Origin: Moheibacter stercoris
Lineage (GTDB): Bacteria; Bacteroidota; Bacteroidia; Flavobacteriales; Weeksellaceae
Direction: 5' to 3'
Length of the DNA: 64,000 nucleotides
Assembly (NCBI RefSeq): GCF_040545805.1
Contig: NZ_JBEPMO010000006.1
Location: 62,001 to 126,000 of the forward strand
Position 1 is the first letter of the stretch; every line of letters begins with the position of its first letter. Position numbers and translations under genes: made by a program. Positions 63,087 through 64,000 of the stretch are shown piece by piece. A model generated the notes under the pieces. It saw only the letters and a program-made list of their open reading frames with translations, made no database searches and was not told the origin of the DNA.

Positions 63087-63895
63087 CTTAATTTTCTCAT
63101 CAATTTTTTGAAAAATGTGTTTTCTTTCGTATAAATATAGCGAGGTAAATTATCGATTTCATTTATAGGCTTGCCATACAGCATATTTATTTTTCTTCTT
63201 TTACATGTATCCAAAAGCACCTGATGCCAATTTGAATTGAGTTTTAATTTCTTCGATTTATCTTGAGAAACACCTTTGTCATGAATACGATACAAATATT
63301 GAAATGAATTGATGAAATAAAAATCACCTTTTTCATACAACTTCAAATACAAATCTTGATCAACCGCCGATGTTAGGGAGGGATTAATCCCTTCGGTTAA
63401 CTCGTAAATATCTTTTCGAAATGTAAAAAAATGTGCTACCTCAAAGTTAATATTAAAGAAATATTTCTGATCATTTTTGATTTTTTGAGTAAGAGTGAAA
63501 TCTCCTATTTCAGTTGAACCTTCATTAATGAGTTTTATTTTTGAATAGGTCGTGATAATTTTTTCGTTATTATACTTAGCCACAGCCTCCTCTATTGCTT
63601 GAGGAAGCAATTCATCATCAGGGTCTAAAAAACCGCAAATTTCACCTTTTGCAAGCTCAACGCATCTTCGTTTGGTGAAGCCTACTTTTTTATTTTTTTC
63701 ATTCTGTACCAAATGAATACGTGAATCATTTTGAGCCAATGTTAATAATTTTTCATAAGAATCATCTGTCGAATAATCATCAACAATTACAATTTCAAAA
63801 TCTTGAAAGCTTTGCTTATTGATTGAAGCATAACACCTTTCAAAATAATTCCAATTATTATAGTGTGCGATTAAGAGAGAGAATTTCATATTCAC
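63083..63895 (-). CDS. GT2-family glycosyltransferase
   Basis: The 270-aa product has SLLIAHYNNWNYFERCY, IVIVDDYSTDDS and GFLDPDDELL (DxD). Likely adds one sugar of the exopolysaccharide repeat. A partial upstream gene ends within 5 bases of its start. Confidence 0.88.
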   Translation of the reverse strand: MNMKFSLLIAHYNNWNYFERCYASINKQSFQDFEIVIVDDYSTDDSYEKLLTLAQNDSRIHLVQNEKNKKVGFTKRRCVELAKGEICGFLDPDDELLPQAIEEAVAKYNNEKIITTYSKIKLINEGSTEIGDFTLTQKIKNDQKYFFNINFEVAHFFTFRKDIYELTEGINPSLTSAVDQDLYLKLYEKGDFYFINSFQYLYRIHDKGVSQDKSKKLKLNSNWHQVLLDTCKRRKINMLYGKPINEIDNLPRYIYTKENTFFKKLMRKLR

Positions 63896-63899
63896 ATTT

Positions 63900-64000
63900 T
63901 TACTCTGCTACCAACTTATATTCTTCATAAACTTCTTGTAATTCATTCACGTCTAGCTGTGGTTTGATTTTAAATACATATAATGTTTTAGAGAATTCTA
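63900..64000 (-). CDS. Partial gene at the right edge, C-terminus only
   Basis: The last 33 codons of a - strand frame end at the stop TTA complement (63900-63902): KPQLDVNELQEVYEEYKLVAE. The rest lies outside the window. No family can be assigned. It is 5 bases from the next gene, so it belongs to the exopolysaccharide operon. Confidence 0.6.
   Translation of the reverse strand, partial: EFSKTLYVFKIKPQLDVNELQEVYEEYKLVAE

Noticed and set aside
1..64000. Prophage, integrative element, or CRISPR-Cas or restriction defence system
   Set aside because: No integrase, capsid, conjugation, cas or restriction genes are seen; the only mobile genes are the REP transposase and its palindromes.

Overview
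The window comes from an AT-rich Bacteroidota genome, most likely order Flavobacteriales. Supporting signs are lipoproteins with short lipoboxes, type IX secretion (T9SS) sorting tails, MetX/MetZ methionine synthesis, a TANGO2/NRDE protein, and promoters of the Bacteroidota form TTTG-N18/19-TAnnTTTG with few Shine-Dalgarno sites. Genus cannot be fixed from the sequence.

Layout. 1-2607: 3' -strand part of a very large unknown protein running off the left edge. 2.7-10.3 kb: UbiA-like membrane protein, YciF-like ferritin-fold protein, a 1863-aa thioester alpha-2-macroglobulin lipoprotein, and a small secreted charged protein. 10.4-13.5 kb: RNase P RNA beside metX, then OsmC and metZ. 13.5-13.75 kb: a MITE/REP-like palindromic element. 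13.76-24.74 kb: a candidate membrane-remodelling operon on the - strand (YbjN/DUF2170-like, PspA/ESCRT-III, DUF4177, YqiJ-like OB-fold membrane protein, flotillin, 1610-aa coiled-coil AAA+ ATPase, lipoprotein). It is split by a REP-associated transposase and faces a divergent XRE-type regulator across palindromic operators. 25-31 kb: ClpC, NRDE protein, DinB, ATP-grasp, rhomboid protease and a lipoprotein. 31.2-35.1 kb: T9SS-secreted metalloprotease, CAT-anticodon tRNA with a neighbouring loop-invaded tRNA pseudogene, methylmalonyl-CoA epimerase, and a frameshifted T9SS-tail gene. 35.2-44.4 kb: rbfA and a LolE-like permease, DUF4230, a thioredoxin fold lacking its cysteines, M14 peptidase, XRE regulator with repeated operators, ACP phosphodiesterase-like protein, acyl-CoA carboxyltransferase, DUF3667 protein, group-III truncated haemoglobin and Rrf2 regulator. 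44.5-64 kb: a large exopolysaccharide locus.

How they work together. The exopolysaccharide locus holds a complete Wzx/Wzy-style backbone apart from a visible flippase: two kinds of phosphoglycosyl transferase, Wzc-like kinase with a Gly-Tyr tail, Wza-like exporter, EpsG-like polymerase, and many GT2/GT4 transferases. Decorating enzymes are a deacetylase, a formyltransferase-fold enzyme, a hexapeptide acetyltransferase and an acyltransferase-SGNH protein. The Rrf2 regulator and truncated haemoglobin look like a nitric-oxide or redox response pair. The PspA/flotillin/AAA+ operon is the best candidate for a little-described system: the components suggest an ATPase-driven ESCRT-III-like membrane repair machine. 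That is inference from gene content.
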